Origin: CAYQUC01 sp964420605
Lineage (GTDB): Bacteria > Pseudomonadota > Gammaproteobacteria > UBA6429 > Thiohalophilaceae
DNA length: 64,000 nt
Assembly (NCBI GenBank): GCA_964420605.1
Contig: CAYQUC010000001.1
Span: 1-64,000 of the forward strand
Direction: 5' to 3'
A model generated the notes under the pieces. That model saw nothing but the letters and a program-made list of their open reading frames with translations, was not told the origin of the DNA and made no database searches. How positions within the stretch are numbered: the stretch's first letter is position 1; each line of letters starts with the position of its first letter. Positions 42,826 to 51,739 of this stretch are shown here, in pieces. A program made the translations under genes and the position numbers.

Positions 42826-45381
42826 ATGGCAGATGTTACTGTAAGACAATTTGCTGATGTTGTTGGCACTGATGTAGAACGATTATTGGTTCAATTAAAA
42901 GAGGCTGGTGTTAATCTCAACGATGCTGATGCAATGATAAGTGATAAAGATAAATCATCTTTATTAGACTTTTTACGTTCAAAACATCCTGTTTCAGCAG
43001 AAAGTTCTGAGACAACATCTGAAAGTAATGAAGTAAATAAAATTACGCTTAAACGAAAATCGACTAGTGTCTTAAAGTTAGCGGGTTCACATGGTAAGAG
43101 TAAGAACGTAGCCGTTGAAGTTCGTAAAAAACGAACCTATGTTAAACGTAAAGTGATTTTAGATGATGAGGCTGCTAAAGTTGATGAACAACGAGCTCAA
43201 CGTGAAGCTCTAGAAGCTGAAAAAGAAAAAGAACAACAAGAGATTCAAAAAGTAGCTGAAGAACGCGCTGCTGAAAAACAACGAAAACTAGATGAAGTAG
43301 AGCAAAAGCATCAAGAGGCACTTGCTAAGAAAGCAGAGGCTGAAAAAGAAGAAGCCGATAAAGCTGCTGTAGTTGCTAGCACAACAAAACAAACCGTAAA
43401 AGGTGAGGCGGTAAAAACGCCTGAGAAAAAAGAAACAACTACAACGGATTCTCGTAAGCGTAAAGGTAAAAAAGATAAAGTGGCAGCTCATAACACACGT
43501 TATGGTCGAGCTGAGCTGCATGTTAGTGCCGATAAAACCGGTAAGCGACGTAAAAAGTCCAAGTCTAGACATGTAACGGCGAACGCTTCGGATGAACATG
43601 GCTTTACGAAGCCAACAGCTCCTATTGTACATCAAGTTAATTTGGGTGAAACGATCACGGTAAGTGACTTAGCTCAAAAAATGTCAGTGAAGGCTGCTGA
43701 AGTTATTAAAGTGCTTATGGGCTTGGGCAGTATGGTTACAATTAACCAGGTACTGGATCAAGAAACTGCTGTTATTGTTGTTGAAGAAATGGGACATCAA
43801 GTTAATTTAGTTAATGATGATGCGGTTGAAGATGCTTTACTGAGTGATTTAGTTGAAGCCGAGGGCGAATCTGTTTCACGCTCACCTGTTGTTACAATCA
43901 TGGGGCATGTTGATCATGGTAAAACGTCACTGTTAGATTATATTAGACAAGCGAAAGTCACTGATGGTGAAGCCGGTGGAATCACACAACACATTGGTGC
44001 GTATCACGTTGCTACTAGTAAAGGTGAAATTACTTTTTTAGACACACCTGGACATGAAGCATTTACTGCGATGCGTGCACGGGGTGCTGATGCTACGGAT
44101 ATCGTCATTTTAGTCGTTGCTGCTGATGATGGGGTGATGCCTCAAACTAAAGAAGCTGTGCAACACGCAAGAGCTGCAAATGTTCCTCTTATCATTGCGG
44201 TTAATAAAATTGATAAACCTGAATCTGATCCAGATCGAGTTAAAAATGAACTTGGTGCAGAAGATGTGATTCCTGAAGATTGGGGTGGCGATACACCATT
44301 TGTTCATGTATCCGCTAAGACTGGTGAAGGTGTTGAGAAATTATTGGAAGCTATTTTATTACAAGCAGAAATGATGGAATTAAAGGCTGACTCAGAGGGT
44401 AGTGCACGAGGTGTTATTATTGAGTCGCGACTTGATAAAGGTCGTGGTCCTGTTGCTACTGTTTTAGTTCAAAAAGGTAGTTTAAAAGTTGGTGATATTT
44501 TAATTGCAGGTTTAGAGTTTGGTCGTGTGCGAGCGATGTTAAACGATCAAGGTGGATCTGTTAATACAGTTGGTCCATCGATTCCTGTGGAAGTATTAGG
44601 TTTGTCTGGTGTTCCAAGTGCTGGTGATGAATCATTGGTTGTTCCTAATGAACGAAAAGCACGTGAAATTACCAGTTTACGTCAAAGTAAAAAACGTGAT
44701 CTGAAATTAGCACGTCAACAAGCCGCCAAATTAGAAAATATGTTTTCTAAAATGGAAGAAGGCAGTCTTGAGACACTTAATGTTGTTCTTAAATCTGACG
44801 TTAACGGATCGACTGAAGCTATATGCGAGTCATTAACAAAACTATCAACTTCTGAAGTTAAAGTGAATATTGTGGCTAGTGGTGTTGGTGGTTTAACTGA
44901 GTCTGATGCTAATTTGGCAATGGCATCAAGCGCTATCATGGTTGGCTTTAATGTTCGTGCTGATGCGAAGGCAAAACGAGTTATCGATGAAGAAGGTGTT
45001 GAGCTACGTTATTATAGTGTTATCTATGATTTAATTGATGATGTAAAAGCAGCAATGGGTGGTTTATTGTCACCTGAAATTCGGGAAGAAATTATTGGTC
45101 TTGCTGAAGTTAGAGACGTATTTAAGGCTCCCAAAATTGGAGCAGTTGCTGGTTGCATGATTACTGAAGGTACCGTTAAACGCAGTAGTCCTATTCGTGT
45201 ATTACGAGAAAATGTTGTTATATACGAAGGTGAGCTGGAGTCATTACGTCGTTTTAAAGATGATGTGAATGAAGTAAAGCAGGGTGTTGAGTGTGGTATC
45301 GGTGTTAAAAATTATAATGATGTTAAAGCCGGCGACCAAATTGAAGTATTTGAACGTACTGAAGTAGCACGAACGCTTTAA
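42826..45381 (+). CDS. infB: Translation initiation factor IF-2
   Basis: 851 residues. IF2N motifs are at residues 1-50 and about 270-320. Between them lies a highly charged Lys/Glu/Ala-rich region with coiled-coil character. The G domain begins with GHVDHGKT at 360-367, with DTPGHEAF and NKIDKP further on, then domains II to IV ending at VKAGDQIEVFERTEVARTL. IF-2 brings fMet-tRNA to the 30S subunit; its tRNA partner gene lies 2.4 kb upstream. Confidence 0.97.
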   Translation: MADVTVRQFADVVGTDVERLLVQLKEAGVNLNDADAMISDKDKSSLLDFLRSKHPVSAESSETTSESNEVNKITLKRKSTSVLKLAGSHGKSKNVAVEVRKKRTYVKRKVILDDEAAKVDEQRAQREALEAEKEKEQQEIQKVAEERAAEKQRKLDEVEQKHQEALAKKAEAEKEEADKAAVVASTTKQTVKGEAVKTPEKKETTTTDSRKRKGKKDKVAAHNTRYGRAELHVSADKTGKRRKKSKSRHVTANASDEHGFTKPTAPIVHQVNLGETITVSDLAQKMSVKAAEVIKVLMGLGSMVTINQVLDQETAVIVVEEMGHQVNLVNDDAVEDALLSDLVEAEGESVSRSPVVTIMGHVDHGKTSLLDYIRQAKVTDGEAGGITQHIGAYHVATSKGEITFLDTPGHEAFTAMRARGADATDIVILVVAADDGVMPQTKEAVQHARAANVPLIIAVNKIDKPESDPDRVKNELGAEDVIPEDWGGDTPFVHVSAKTGEGVEKLLEAILLQAEMMELKADSEGSARGVIIESRLDKGRGPVATVLVQKGSLKVGDILIAGLEFGRVRAMLNDQGGSVNTVGPSIPVEVLGLSGVPSAGDESLVVPNERKAREITSLRQSKKRDLKLARQQAAKLENMFSKMEEGSLETLNVVLKSDVNGSTEAICESLTKLSTSEVKVNIVASGVGGLTESDANLAMASSAIMVGFNVRADAKAKRVIDEEGVELRYYSVIYDLIDDVKAAMGGLLSPEIREEIIGLAEVRDVFKAPKIGAVAGCMITEGTVKRSSPIRVLRENVVIYEGELESLRRFKDDVNEVKQGVECGIGVKNYNDVKAGDQIEVFERTEVARTL

Positions 45382-45428
45382 TATAGTATTGGAATAATAA
45401 AGTTTTTCACTTTACTTATAGTTAGCAT

Positions 45429-45791
45429 ATGCCAAAAGAATTTACACGTACACACCGCCTATCTCAACAACTTCAAAGAGAGATAGCGGTGTTAATACAA
45501 AATGAAATCAAAGACCCACGTATAAATTTTGTAACAGTACAAGATGTTGCTGTTTCTAAAGATTTGTCTATAGCAAAGGTGTATGTATCCTCATTGGATC
45601 CTGAGCACTCTACTGATGTCATTATTGAAGTATTAACAAAAGCATCTGGTTTTCTTCGTCGCTCGATAGGCAAGGAATTAACACTACGTAAAGTGCCTGA
45701 GTTACGCTTTTTTTATGATGACACAATCGTAAAAGCCCGTGAATTATCTGATTTGATTGACAAAGCCATTGATGATGATAATCATAAATAA
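45429..45791 (+). CDS. rbfA: Ribosome-binding factor A
   Basis: 120 residues, one KH-like domain. RLSQQLQREIAVLIQNEIKDPR and VTVQDVAVSKDLSIAKVYVS open the protein and LRKVPELRFFYDD closes it. RbfA binds 16S rRNA helix 1 during cold-sensitive 30S maturation. It lies 47 bp after infB and 33 bp before truB. Confidence 0.96.
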   Translation: MPKEFTRTHRLSQQLQREIAVLIQNEIKDPRINFVTVQDVAVSKDLSIAKVYVSSLDPEHSTDVIIEVLTKASGFLRRSIGKELTLRKVPELRFFYDDTIVKARELSDLIDKAIDDDNHK

Positions 45792-45824
45792 TATTAATAA
45801 TTGATTTACAAAAAATAATTTATA

Positions 45825-46736
45825 ATGGCACGAAGAAATAATCACGGTCGATTAATTAATGGCATTTTGTTACTGGATAAATCTGTAGGGTTATCTTCGA
45901 ACTCAGCCTTACAAAAAATCAAACGTTTATTTAATGCTAAAAAAGCCGGTCATACTGGTAGTTTGGATCCACTAGCGAGTGGTTTATTACCAATTTGTTT
46001 GGGTGAAGCCACCAAAATTTCCGGTTATTTGTTAAATGCCGATAAAAAATACCAAGCCATCTGTACCTTAGGTGTTACAACAACTACAGCAGACTCCGAG
46101 GGTGAAATAGTCGAGCGAGCTGAGGTTCCAGCATTAAATTCAAAATTAATCGAAAAAGTCCTGAGTAAATTTATTGGTGAATTGGATCAAATACCTCCGA
46201 TGCATTCAGCTATAAAACAGAAAGGTCAACCGCTGTATAAACTTGCTCGTCAAGGCATTGAAGTTGAACGTGCAGCTAGGCGAATTACAATTTATTCCTT
46301 AGTTCTAAATAAGATAGAAGCTGATAATTTGTATTTAGATGTCCACTGTTCAAAAGGCACCTATATTCGAACTTTAAGTGAGGATATCGGTCGAGAGTTA
46401 GGCTGTGGTGCTCATTTGTCTGGTTTGCGTCGTACGGCGACTGGCCCATTTGATATACAACAAGCACACGACTTTGATTCTCTGGAATTACTTAAAAATG
46501 AGGAAATGGATTCGATTGATCCGTTGTTGTTACCGATGGATCGTGCTTTAGAACATATCCCTGTAGTCAATCTAAGCGAAAATTTGGCATATTATATTAA
46601 GCGCGGCCAAGCTGTGATGGTTTCCAATGCACCGACCGATGGTTTGGTTCGTTTATTAAATGAGCAACACTTTCTTGGAATTGGCCATATTTTGGATGAT
46701 GGTAGGGTTGCTCCAAAACGATTGATAAATGACTAA
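45825..46736 (+). CDS. truB: tRNA pseudouridine-55 synthase TruB
   Basis: 303 residues. GHTGSLDPLASGLLPICLG contains the catalytic aspartate (Asp48). YQAICTLGVTTTTADSEG, PMHSAIKQKGQPLYKLAR and CSKGTYIRTLSEDIGRELG (motif III region) follow. It forms the pseudouridine of the T loop in tRNAs. A small hairpin (CTATTTA/TAAATAG, 46813-46830) lies after the gene. Confidence 0.96.
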   Translation: MARRNNHGRLINGILLLDKSVGLSSNSALQKIKRLFNAKKAGHTGSLDPLASGLLPICLGEATKISGYLLNADKKYQAICTLGVTTTTADSEGEIVERAEVPALNSKLIEKVLSKFIGELDQIPPMHSAIKQKGQPLYKLARQGIEVERAARRITIYSLVLNKIEADNLYLDVHCSKGTYIRTLSEDIGRELGCGAHLSGLRRTATGPFDIQQAHDFDSLELLKNEEMDSIDPLLLPMDRALEHIPVVNLSENLAYYIKRGQAVMVSNAPTDGLVRLLNEQHFLGIGHILDDGRVAPKRLIND

Positions 46737-46841
46737 TATTGGGATTAACAGCGATTACTAGAGTAAAAGTGATGAAAAATAGTTTTAAGTAGTAAAGTTG
46801 GACTAATTTAAACTATTTATGGCTAAATAGAGGGATTTAAC

Positions 46842-46871
46842 TTGTCCTTAGCACCATCAGGCGGTTAAAAT
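46842..46871 (+). promoter_or_regulatory. Candidate promoter of rpsO-pnp
   Basis: TTGTCC (46842-46847, four of six) and TAAAAT (46866-46871, five of six) are 18 bp apart, placing the start about 50 bp before rpsO. Confidence 0.4.
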
Positions 46872-46927
46872 AGCGGGCTTAATTTAAGTCTAAGTTATTG
46901 TAATTATAAATGTTACAGGAGTCAGAA

Positions 46928-47197
46928 ATGTCATTAAACGCCGAACAAAAGGCAACAATCGTCAGTGATTATAAAAGAGCTGATAGTGATACAGGTTCAC
47001 CTGAAGTGCAAGTAGCACTGTTATCAGCACAAATTGATGGTTTATCAGGTCACTTTAAAGAACACATCCACGATCATCATTCTCGTCGAGGATTATTGCG
47101 CATGGTTAGCCAACGTCGTAAATTACTTGATTATCTCAAGAATAAAAATGTCGAACGTTATCGTGATTTAATATCACGTCTTGGTTTACGTAAATAA
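46928..47197 (+). CDS. rpsO: 30S ribosomal protein S15
   Basis: 89 residues from the ATG at 46928, the exact family length, with an AGGAG site 7 nt upstream; an in-frame ATG 18 bp earlier overlaps that site and is rejected. Motifs are DTGSPEVQVALLSAQI, HIHDHHSRRGLLRMVSQRRKLLDYL (a long rRNA-binding helix) and RDLISRLGLRK at the end. S15 binds 16S rRNA early in assembly. It is followed 24 bp later by pnp, the usual pairing. Confidence 0.97.
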   Translation: MSLNAEQKATIVSDYKRADSDTGSPEVQVALLSAQIDGLSGHFKEHIHDHHSRRGLLRMVSQRRKLLDYLKNKNVERYRDLISRLGLRK

Positions 47198-47221
47198 ATT
47201 TACTTACTTTAAGGTAATTAC

Positions 47222-49303
47222 ATGACTCCTGTAACAGTTGAGATTCCGTACGGTGATCGTACTTTAAAATTAGAAACCGGTGAAGTTGCACGTCAAGCAT
47301 CTGGTGCTGTGATGTGTAGTTTAGGTGATACAATGGTATTGGTCACTGCGGTTGTTAAGGACGAAGAAGTTGAAGGTCGTGACTTCTTTCCAATGACAGT
47401 AAACTACCAAGAGCGAACTTATGCTGCTGGTAAAATACCGGGTGGGTTTTTAAAACGAGAAGGGCAATCAGACAATGAAACATTAGTTTGTCGATTAATT
47501 GATCGTCCAATTCGACCTTTATTTCCCGAAGGCTATACCAACGAAATTCAACTTATTGCAACTGTGATTTCACTTGATATTGAAGTTCCGGCTGATATCG
47601 TTGCAATGATTGGTGCATCTGCTGCGCTCAGTATTAGTGGGGCTCCTTTTAAATCGCCTATCGCAGCTGCTCGAGTAGGCTATATTGATGGTCAATATGT
47701 TTTAAACCCTTCAAAAGAAACGTTAAAGGGTTCTGATTTGGATTTAGTTGTCGCAGGTACTAATGGTGCTGTGTTGATGGTTGAGTCTGAAGCCAAACAG
47801 TTATCGGAAGATATTATGTTAGGTGCTGTGATGTATGGCCATGAGCAGTTTCAAGACATCATAACCGGTATTAATACATTAGTTGAAAAAGTTGGCGTTG
47901 AACGTAAAGAATTTATTCCTAAAGTGGAAAATACGTCTTTAACAGAAGCTGTCTCTAAAGTGGCTGCAAATGATTTAGCTGCTGCATATAAAATTAGTGA
48001 AAAATTACCACGCTATACAAAACTGACTGAAATTCGAGCTTCGATTAAAGAGAGTTTAACTGCTGATGAGCAATTTAGCAGTGAAGATGTTAGTGAAACT
48101 ATCGAATCTTTAGAAAAGAAAATTGTACGAAGCCAAATTATTAATGGTGAACCTCGTATTGATGGTCGTGATACTCGTACGGTTCGTCCAATTACAGTGA
48201 AAGTTGGTGTGTTACCAAGAACTCATGGTTCAGCATTATTTACTCGTGGTGAAACTCAAGCTATTGTTGTTACAACACTTGGTACTGAGCGTGATTCACA
48301 AATTATCGATGCTCTTGAAGGTTCGTATCGTGAACCTTTTATGTTGAATTATAATTTTCCACCGTATTGTGTTGGTGAAACCGGCATGGTTGGTCGACCA
48401 AAACGTCGTGAAATCGGTCATGGTAAATTAGCAAAACGTGGCGTTGCAGGTGTTATGCCTGATTTTGAAGAATATCCGTATTCGCTTCGAGTTGTGTCAG
48501 AAATTACAGAATCAAATGGTTCATCATCAATGGCATCTGTTTGTGGTTCCAGTTTATCCATGATGGATGCTGGTGTACCTTTAGTTGCACCAGTTGCTGG
48601 TATTGCAATGGGTCTGATTAAAGAAGGTGATAAATTTGCAGTATTGTCTGATATTTTAGGTGATGAAGATCATTTAGGTGATATGGACTTTAAGGTTGCA
48701 GGTTCTGAAAAAGGCATCACCGCGTTACAAATGGATATCAAAATTGATGGTATTACTAAAGATATTATGGAAGCAGCCTTAGAGCAAGCAAAAGAAGGAC
48801 GTTTACATATATTAGGTATAATGAATGCGGTTCTGGATAAACCTCGCGATGAAGTATCAGAGTTTGCTCCACGTTATACTACTCTTAAAATTAATCCTGA
48901 TAAGATTCGTGATGTTATTGGTAAAGGCGGTGCAACAATCCGTTCAATTACGGAAACAACCGGGGCAAGCATTGACATTAGTGATGATGGAATTGTAAAA
49001 ATTGCATCAGTTGATCGTGCTGCCGGTGATGAAGCACGTAAACAAATTGAACAGCTTACTGCTGATGTTGAAGTAGGTACGATTTATGAAGGTAAAGTTG
49101 TTAAGTTAATGGACTTTGGTGCATTTGTGACAATTCTACCGGGTAAAGACGGCTTGGTTCATGTTTCTCAAATTAGTGAAGAGCGTGTTGAAAATGTTAG
49201 TGATAAATTAACAGAAGGCGAAATGGTCAAAGTGAAAGTCCTTGAAATTGATAAACAAGGTCGTATTCGCTTAAGTATGAAAGCTGTAGCTGCCTCAAGT
49301 TAG
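47222..49303 (+). CDS. pnp: Polyribonucleotide nucleotidyltransferase (PNPase)
   Basis: 693 residues. Two RNase PH domains (about 1-210 and 310-540) are joined by an all-helical linker; the second holds GTERDSQIIDALEGSYREPF (here in parts) and SNGSSSMASVCGSSLSMMDAG (the phosphate site, quoted in parts). The C-terminal KH domain (IRDVIGKGGATIRSITETTG) and S1 domain (GTIYEGKVVKLMDFGAFVTI) are complete. It degrades RNA 3' to 5' phosphorolytically. A strong terminator follows. Confidence 0.97.
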   Translation: MTPVTVEIPYGDRTLKLETGEVARQASGAVMCSLGDTMVLVTAVVKDEEVEGRDFFPMTVNYQERTYAAGKIPGGFLKREGQSDNETLVCRLIDRPIRPLFPEGYTNEIQLIATVISLDIEVPADIVAMIGASAALSISGAPFKSPIAAARVGYIDGQYVLNPSKETLKGSDLDLVVAGTNGAVLMVESEAKQLSEDIMLGAVMYGHEQFQDIITGINTLVEKVGVERKEFIPKVENTSLTEAVSKVAANDLAAAYKISEKLPRYTKLTEIRASIKESLTADEQFSSEDVSETIESLEKKIVRSQIINGEPRIDGRDTRTVRPITVKVGVLPRTHGSALFTRGETQAIVVTTLGTERDSQIIDALEGSYREPFMLNYNFPPYCVGETGMVGRPKRREIGHGKLAKRGVAGVMPDFEEYPYSLRVVSEITESNGSSSMASVCGSSLSMMDAGVPLVAPVAGIAMGLIKEGDKFAVLSDILGDEDHLGDMDFKVAGSEKGITALQMDIKIDGITKDIMEAALEQAKEGRLHILGIMNAVLDKPRDEVSEFAPRYTTLKINPDKIRDVIGKGGATIRSITETTGASIDISDDGIVKIASVDRAAGDEARKQIEQLTADVEVGTIYEGKVVKLMDFGAFVTILPGKDGLVHVSQISEERVENVSDKLTEGEMVKVKVLEIDKQGRIRLSMKAVAASS

Positions 49304-49342
49304 CGGTATAATGGTCATCCCTGTTGTTTAGGGAAACTGCTT

Positions 49343-49368
49343 AAAAAGGGTCTTGAGACCCTTTTTTT
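49343..49368 (+). terminator. Rho-independent terminator of rpsO-pnp
   Basis: AAAAAGGGTC (49343-49352) and GACCCTTTTT (49357-49366) form a perfect 10-bp stem with a TTGA tetraloop and a T run. It lies about 40 bp after the pnp stop. Confidence 0.93.
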
Positions 49369-50118
49369 GTGCCTAAATATTATGGTATTAATTACATTTA
49401 GCTTTTCAAAACAGTACCATCGACAAGTAACTGACTTAAAAATTTAGTTTGCAATTAGTGAATTTTTTTAAAATAATTTTTCTACGATACTAGCTTCTTA
49501 AGATAAATACAGTGTCGTTAGTATTCTATGCCTGTTTTACTATTTTAAAAATATAGTTTAGTTTTGCTTAACATTCTCAGTTTACTATAACCTGAATTTA
49601 AATTTATAAAAATTTTGATGATGTCTTCATTGTTTAATTAACAATAATATATTTTATTGTTATATGCCAATATTTATTATTAAATAATTTGTTACTTTAC
49701 ACAAACTACGATTGAATAGTTTGTAATTATTTATTATAATTTCACAAGTTAAGAATTTAATAATATTGTAATGTATTATGGTAGAAGCTATTATATAATC
49801 ATTAAATATTATGTAATTCGTTATATTTTTTTGAGTACAGACTGTTTAAATCTAATACAGTCTTGTTCATATAGTTCTTGTATTACTTTTCCTTATTTCA
49901 CACCACAAACTGTGTGAGATAAGCGATTAAATAAAATCAGATTTCCATAAACATAATTTTATATTTTATTTCTGGCCATTAAGTAATGGAGTGCGGTAAT
50001 AATGTAAATTATTTTATAAATGGTTTGAGCAAAATATTTAAATAGTAATTGGTTTTTGGCACCACTTTATACGACGTACTGTGGATTAAATAATAGTAAA
50101 ACTTTTAAAAGGTGATTT
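49369..50118. other. 750-bp AT-rich region without a recognised gene
   Basis: No open frame with coding character was seen on either strand. Two inverted repeats stand out: AGACTGT/ACAGTCT (49839-49863, 11-nt loop) and TCACAC/GTGTGA (49898-49917, 8-nt loop). The region could hold a small RNA or a long leader for the next gene, but no terminator or promoter supports this firmly. Confidence 0.4.
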
Positions 50119-50391
50119 ATGAAAATATTAAGGAAGATTGTTACACTGGTAATATTATTGAACATTGGTAACGTAGTTATTGCTGATGATGTTTGTCCAG
50201 ATAGTTTAAATGCTGATGAAATGTATGACTGCATTGTAGTTGAAGGTGCCGGTGGTACATATTTGGATGAAAAAGAGATGGAATTAGCTCAAGATAAAAT
50301 TGATGCTGAAAAAATTGCATCGGCAGACAATAATAGTGAAGAAAAAGTTACAGCCGTAATTAATAAGACAAGTGAAAAATCAAAGTTATAA
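50119..50391 (+). CDS. Small exported acidic protein of unknown function
   Basis: 90 residues. A signal peptide (KIVTLVILLNIGNVVIA) is expected to be cleaved near residue 22. The mature part starts DDVCPDSLNADEMYDCIVVEGAGG, with two cysteines 12 residues apart, and continues as a charged, helix-prone tail rich in Glu, Lys and Ala. An AAAGGTGA ribosome-binding site lies before the ATG. I do not recognise the family. It stands alone in an AT-rich region. Confidence 0.62.
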   Translation: MKILRKIVTLVILLNIGNVVIADDVCPDSLNADEMYDCIVVEGAGGTYLDEKEMELAQDKIDAEKIASADNNSEEKVTAVINKTSEKSKL

Positions 50392-50594
50392 GTAAACTTG
50401 TTAGATTATTACAAAAATGACTTGGTCGTTATGTTACTGATTATGTGTTCGTAATAGTCAGTAACTAATTTAAATAAATTTTCTGGTGAGTTATTCAACT
50501 CATCATCCTTTTCGATATTAATATATCCTATTAGCTAGATCGTAATTATTTATTAAGTTAATGTTTGATTGAAGTTTTACTGTTTCTGGACGCT

Positions 50595-51197
50595 ATGGGT
50601 AAAAAGGATGAAAATATACCCGTGAAACATCAATTATTTATTAGTTTTATAAGTCTCTGTTTAGTCAGTTGTGCCATTACGGGGCAAAAACACCACTATA
50701 CAGGTACTAAACACAATAATAAGGGTGTAATCAGAACAGTTAAACCAGTTGTAATTCATCAATTAAATAGCGGTATTATTTATGGTAATTATCAAACTTA
50801 TACACGTCTGAAAGACATAAAAATAAAATATGTTTTTAAAAGTGGCAAGATTGATAGCAAGAGTCGAATTACTGTCAGAACGTTTGCAAATGGAAATTTT
50901 ATAGCGGAAAATTTAAGACCCGGTCGTTATATTATTACCAGCGTTGAAACTAAAAATAATTCTTTAGATTTATTATTAATGGCAAAAGAGGTGGAATTTT
51001 TTTCTATCAAAGTACTTGCAGGTCAAGCAGTTTATGCTGGTACGTTTAAAATCGCAGTTGCACAGGGTAGTGATAAAATGATATTAATGAGAAGCGCAAA
51101 ACCGACAGAAAAGAAAATTTTAAAGCACATTACATTGATTGAGCGAGATACACTGTGGCTAAAGCCACTTAAAATGCGTATTCAAAATTTAATTTAA
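50595..51197 (+). CDS. Putative lipoprotein of unknown function
   Basis: 200 residues from the ATG at 50595; a GTG at 50622 would give a more compact signal peptide (KHQLFISFISLCLVSC) and is an equally good start. The lipobox LVSC predicts a lipid-anchored protein. The mature part is basic and predicted beta-rich, with FIAENLRPGRYIITSVE, a pattern of small beta-sandwich lipoproteins such as DUF2846, which I regard as only a possible match. Its end overlaps the convergent oxygenase gene by 4 bp. Confidence 0.55.
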   Translation: MGKKDENIPVKHQLFISFISLCLVSCAITGQKHHYTGTKHNNKGVIRTVKPVVIHQLNSGIIYGNYQTYTRLKDIKIKYVFKSGKIDSKSRITVRTFANGNFIAENLRPGRYIITSVETKNNSLDLLLMAKEVEFFSIKVLAGQAVYAGTFKIAVAQGSDKMILMRSAKPTEKKILKHITLIERDTLWLKPLKMRIQNLI

Positions 51198-51739
51198 GTT
51201 TTGCAACCAATATTAATACCTAATGATAATCGAAATTCATTACTATCATTTTTAGTAACGTGATGGACAAGTTCGGGAGGGAATAACACTAAAGCACCTG
51301 TTTTTGGTTTAATAATAAATTCTTTTTTGTTTTCATTTATAACTAAGTTTCCCGAATTTTCAGGTACTTGTAGGTAATAAACGGCTGAATATATTTCATC
51401 GTCATCGTCGTGAGAATGGGGAAGTGTTAAATGTCCTGGTTCCATGTAATTAAACCATAATCCAGAATGTAGTTTCGATTTTCCTGTGATTTTTTCAACG
51501 CAGCGAGTAGCAAGTGTGAGCACAGTCTTAATTTCTGCAATTAGATCCGTTGTGATATAAATATTTTCATAGCGGCCTTCAAATAAATGCGTTTTATTGG
51601 TGCTTGTATGATCTTTATATAAATTAAACTTGTTTATAATTGTTGAATTTAGAGTTTTATAGTCTGGATACTGATAGCGTAGTATATTTTCAGTTATTTC
51701 TTCAAGAAATAGTTCGTTTGTGTTTAAATCAAGCTGCAT
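51194..51739 (-). CDS. 2-oxoglutarate-Fe(II) oxygenase-like protein
   Basis: 181 residues. The jelly-roll iron site is visible: PHSHDDDDE (His110-x-Asp112 most likely, with His108 close by), distal His159 or His160 in PPELVHHV, and Arg170 in FRLSLGINIG for 2-oxoglutarate. YYLQVPENSGNLV and GALVLFPPELVHH are typical of the prolyl-hydroxylase-like family. The substrate is unknown. The start lies 11 bp inside the end of mfd, so the gene is translationally coupled to the repair helicase. Confidence 0.78.
   Translation of the reverse strand: MQLDLNTNELFLEEITENILRYQYPDYKTLNSTIINKFNLYKDHTSTNKTHLFEGRYENIYITTDLIAEIKTVLTLATRCVEKITGKSKLHSGLWFNYMEPGHLTLPHSHDDDDEIYSAVYYLQVPENSGNLVINENKKEFIIKPKTGALVLFPPELVHHVTKNDSNEFRLSLGINIGCKT

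Noticed and set aside
50057..50073. TTGGCACC resembling a sigma-54 -24 element before the small exported gene
   Set aside because: At the required 10-bp spacing the sequence is TA instead of GC, so the essential -12 element is missing.
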